From the NCBI GenBank assembly GCA_037043015.1, contig CM073326.1:9494345-9558344 (forward strand): a stretch of 64,000 nucleotides of DNA, in the 5' to 3' direction. The position numbers and the translations under genes are program-made. Below are positions 63,591 through 64,000 of the stretch, one piece after another; the stretch's first letter is position 1; each line of letters opens with the position of its first letter. The notes under the pieces are model-generated. The model was not told the DNA's origin. It ran no database searches and saw only the letters and a list, made by a program, of their open reading frames with translations. This DNA is from Bryum argenteum (lineage: Eukaryota > Streptophyta > Bryopsida > Bryales > Bryaceae).

Positions 63591-64000
63591 GTTCAATATA
63601 AAACGCAAATATAATGTTGTATCTTTTATCCCTATTAGTAAGGGTTGAGAAACTTCTTTTTTGTTTTTTTTTTGTTTTGTTTTTTTTAAAAAATATATAT
63701 ATATTATTATTATTATTATTTATTTATTATAAATATAAAAAAGAGGGAAAAAATGCTTGAGATTGTGTGAGATAATATTGGAAGTGCTGGTGGCTGGACC
63801 AGTTCTGCGGGCACATGAGAGAATGAGTGCGCAAAGTGGATGATAACAAAGACCAAGTCCGTCTGCCTGCTCGCGTAGAATTTGATGTGAGAGTTGCCAT
63901 AGTAGGCCGATCATTACAAAGGCTTAGACAGACAAATTCTAACACTCCACCTCATTTGCAACAATTAGTGGTTTTTGCTTTAACAATACTTAACAGCCAT
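63591..64000. other. Noncoding end of window with AT microsatellites
   Basis: T-rich and (AT)/(ATT)/(TTTA) simple repeats occupy about 63650-63740. The last 250 bases are less biased but show no gene. Confidence 0.45.

Overview
The window is nuclear DNA of a land plant, AT-rich and crowded with repeats. Five genes can be rebuilt exon by exon with GT-AG introns in consistent phase. In order they are a 2-alkenal reductase (+), a PUR-alpha single-strand nucleic-acid-binding protein (-), a DDI1-type ubiquitin-like/retroviral-protease protein (+), a five-KH RNA-binding protein of the HEN4/RCF3 type (+), and ribosomal protein eS25 (+). Intron architecture, telo-box motifs near the eS25 and PUR-alpha genes, and plant-type MITEs support a plant. 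A fungal-like chromovirus and a DUF3504/Crypton-like recombinase gene make a non-seed plant (bryophyte or relative) my best guess. I cannot name the species from sequence alone.

Layout: 1-3.3 kb holds old repeats, a very C-rich block and a degenerate CAGGTAC repeat array ahead of the reductase gene (3.3-6.0 kb). 6-10.6 kb is repeat-bearing noncoding DNA. The PUR-alpha gene occupies 10.6-12.8 kb on the minus strand, with its leader and promoter up to about 14.2 kb. 15.8-21.4 kb is one complete but coding-dead LTR retrotransposon on the minus strand: LTRs, 5-bp target duplication, gag, protease, RT, RNase H, integrase, chromodomain. 24.2-31.7 kb is the 14-exon DDI1 gene. 34.2-39.3 kb is the KH gene. 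40-46.7 kb is mostly featureless AT-rich DNA with one 86-bp retroposon-like insert. 46.7-51.9 kb carries broken minus-strand coding sequence, including the DUF3504 recombinase domain. 52.3-53.0 kb is eS25. From 53 to 64 kb there is repeat-rich noncoding DNA with several MITEs.

The genes do not form a pathway. They are unlinked housekeeping genes (translation, RNA binding, proteostasis, aldehyde detoxification) scattered in a repeat-dense background. The most unusual object is the LTR element. An 11-nt primer-binding site just inside its 5' LTR is exactly complementary to the predicted first 11 nt of its own transcript, with a TATA box 31 nt upstream. This is the arrangement of the self-priming Tf1/sushi group known mainly from fungi and fish, not the tRNA priming usual for plant elements. 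Next most unusual are the DUF3504 gene, frameshifted at its catalytic His/Tyr box, and the 86-bp insert with a 13-bp target-site duplication. The five host genes read cleanly, so the many frameshifts in the mobile elements are more likely real decay than base-calling error.
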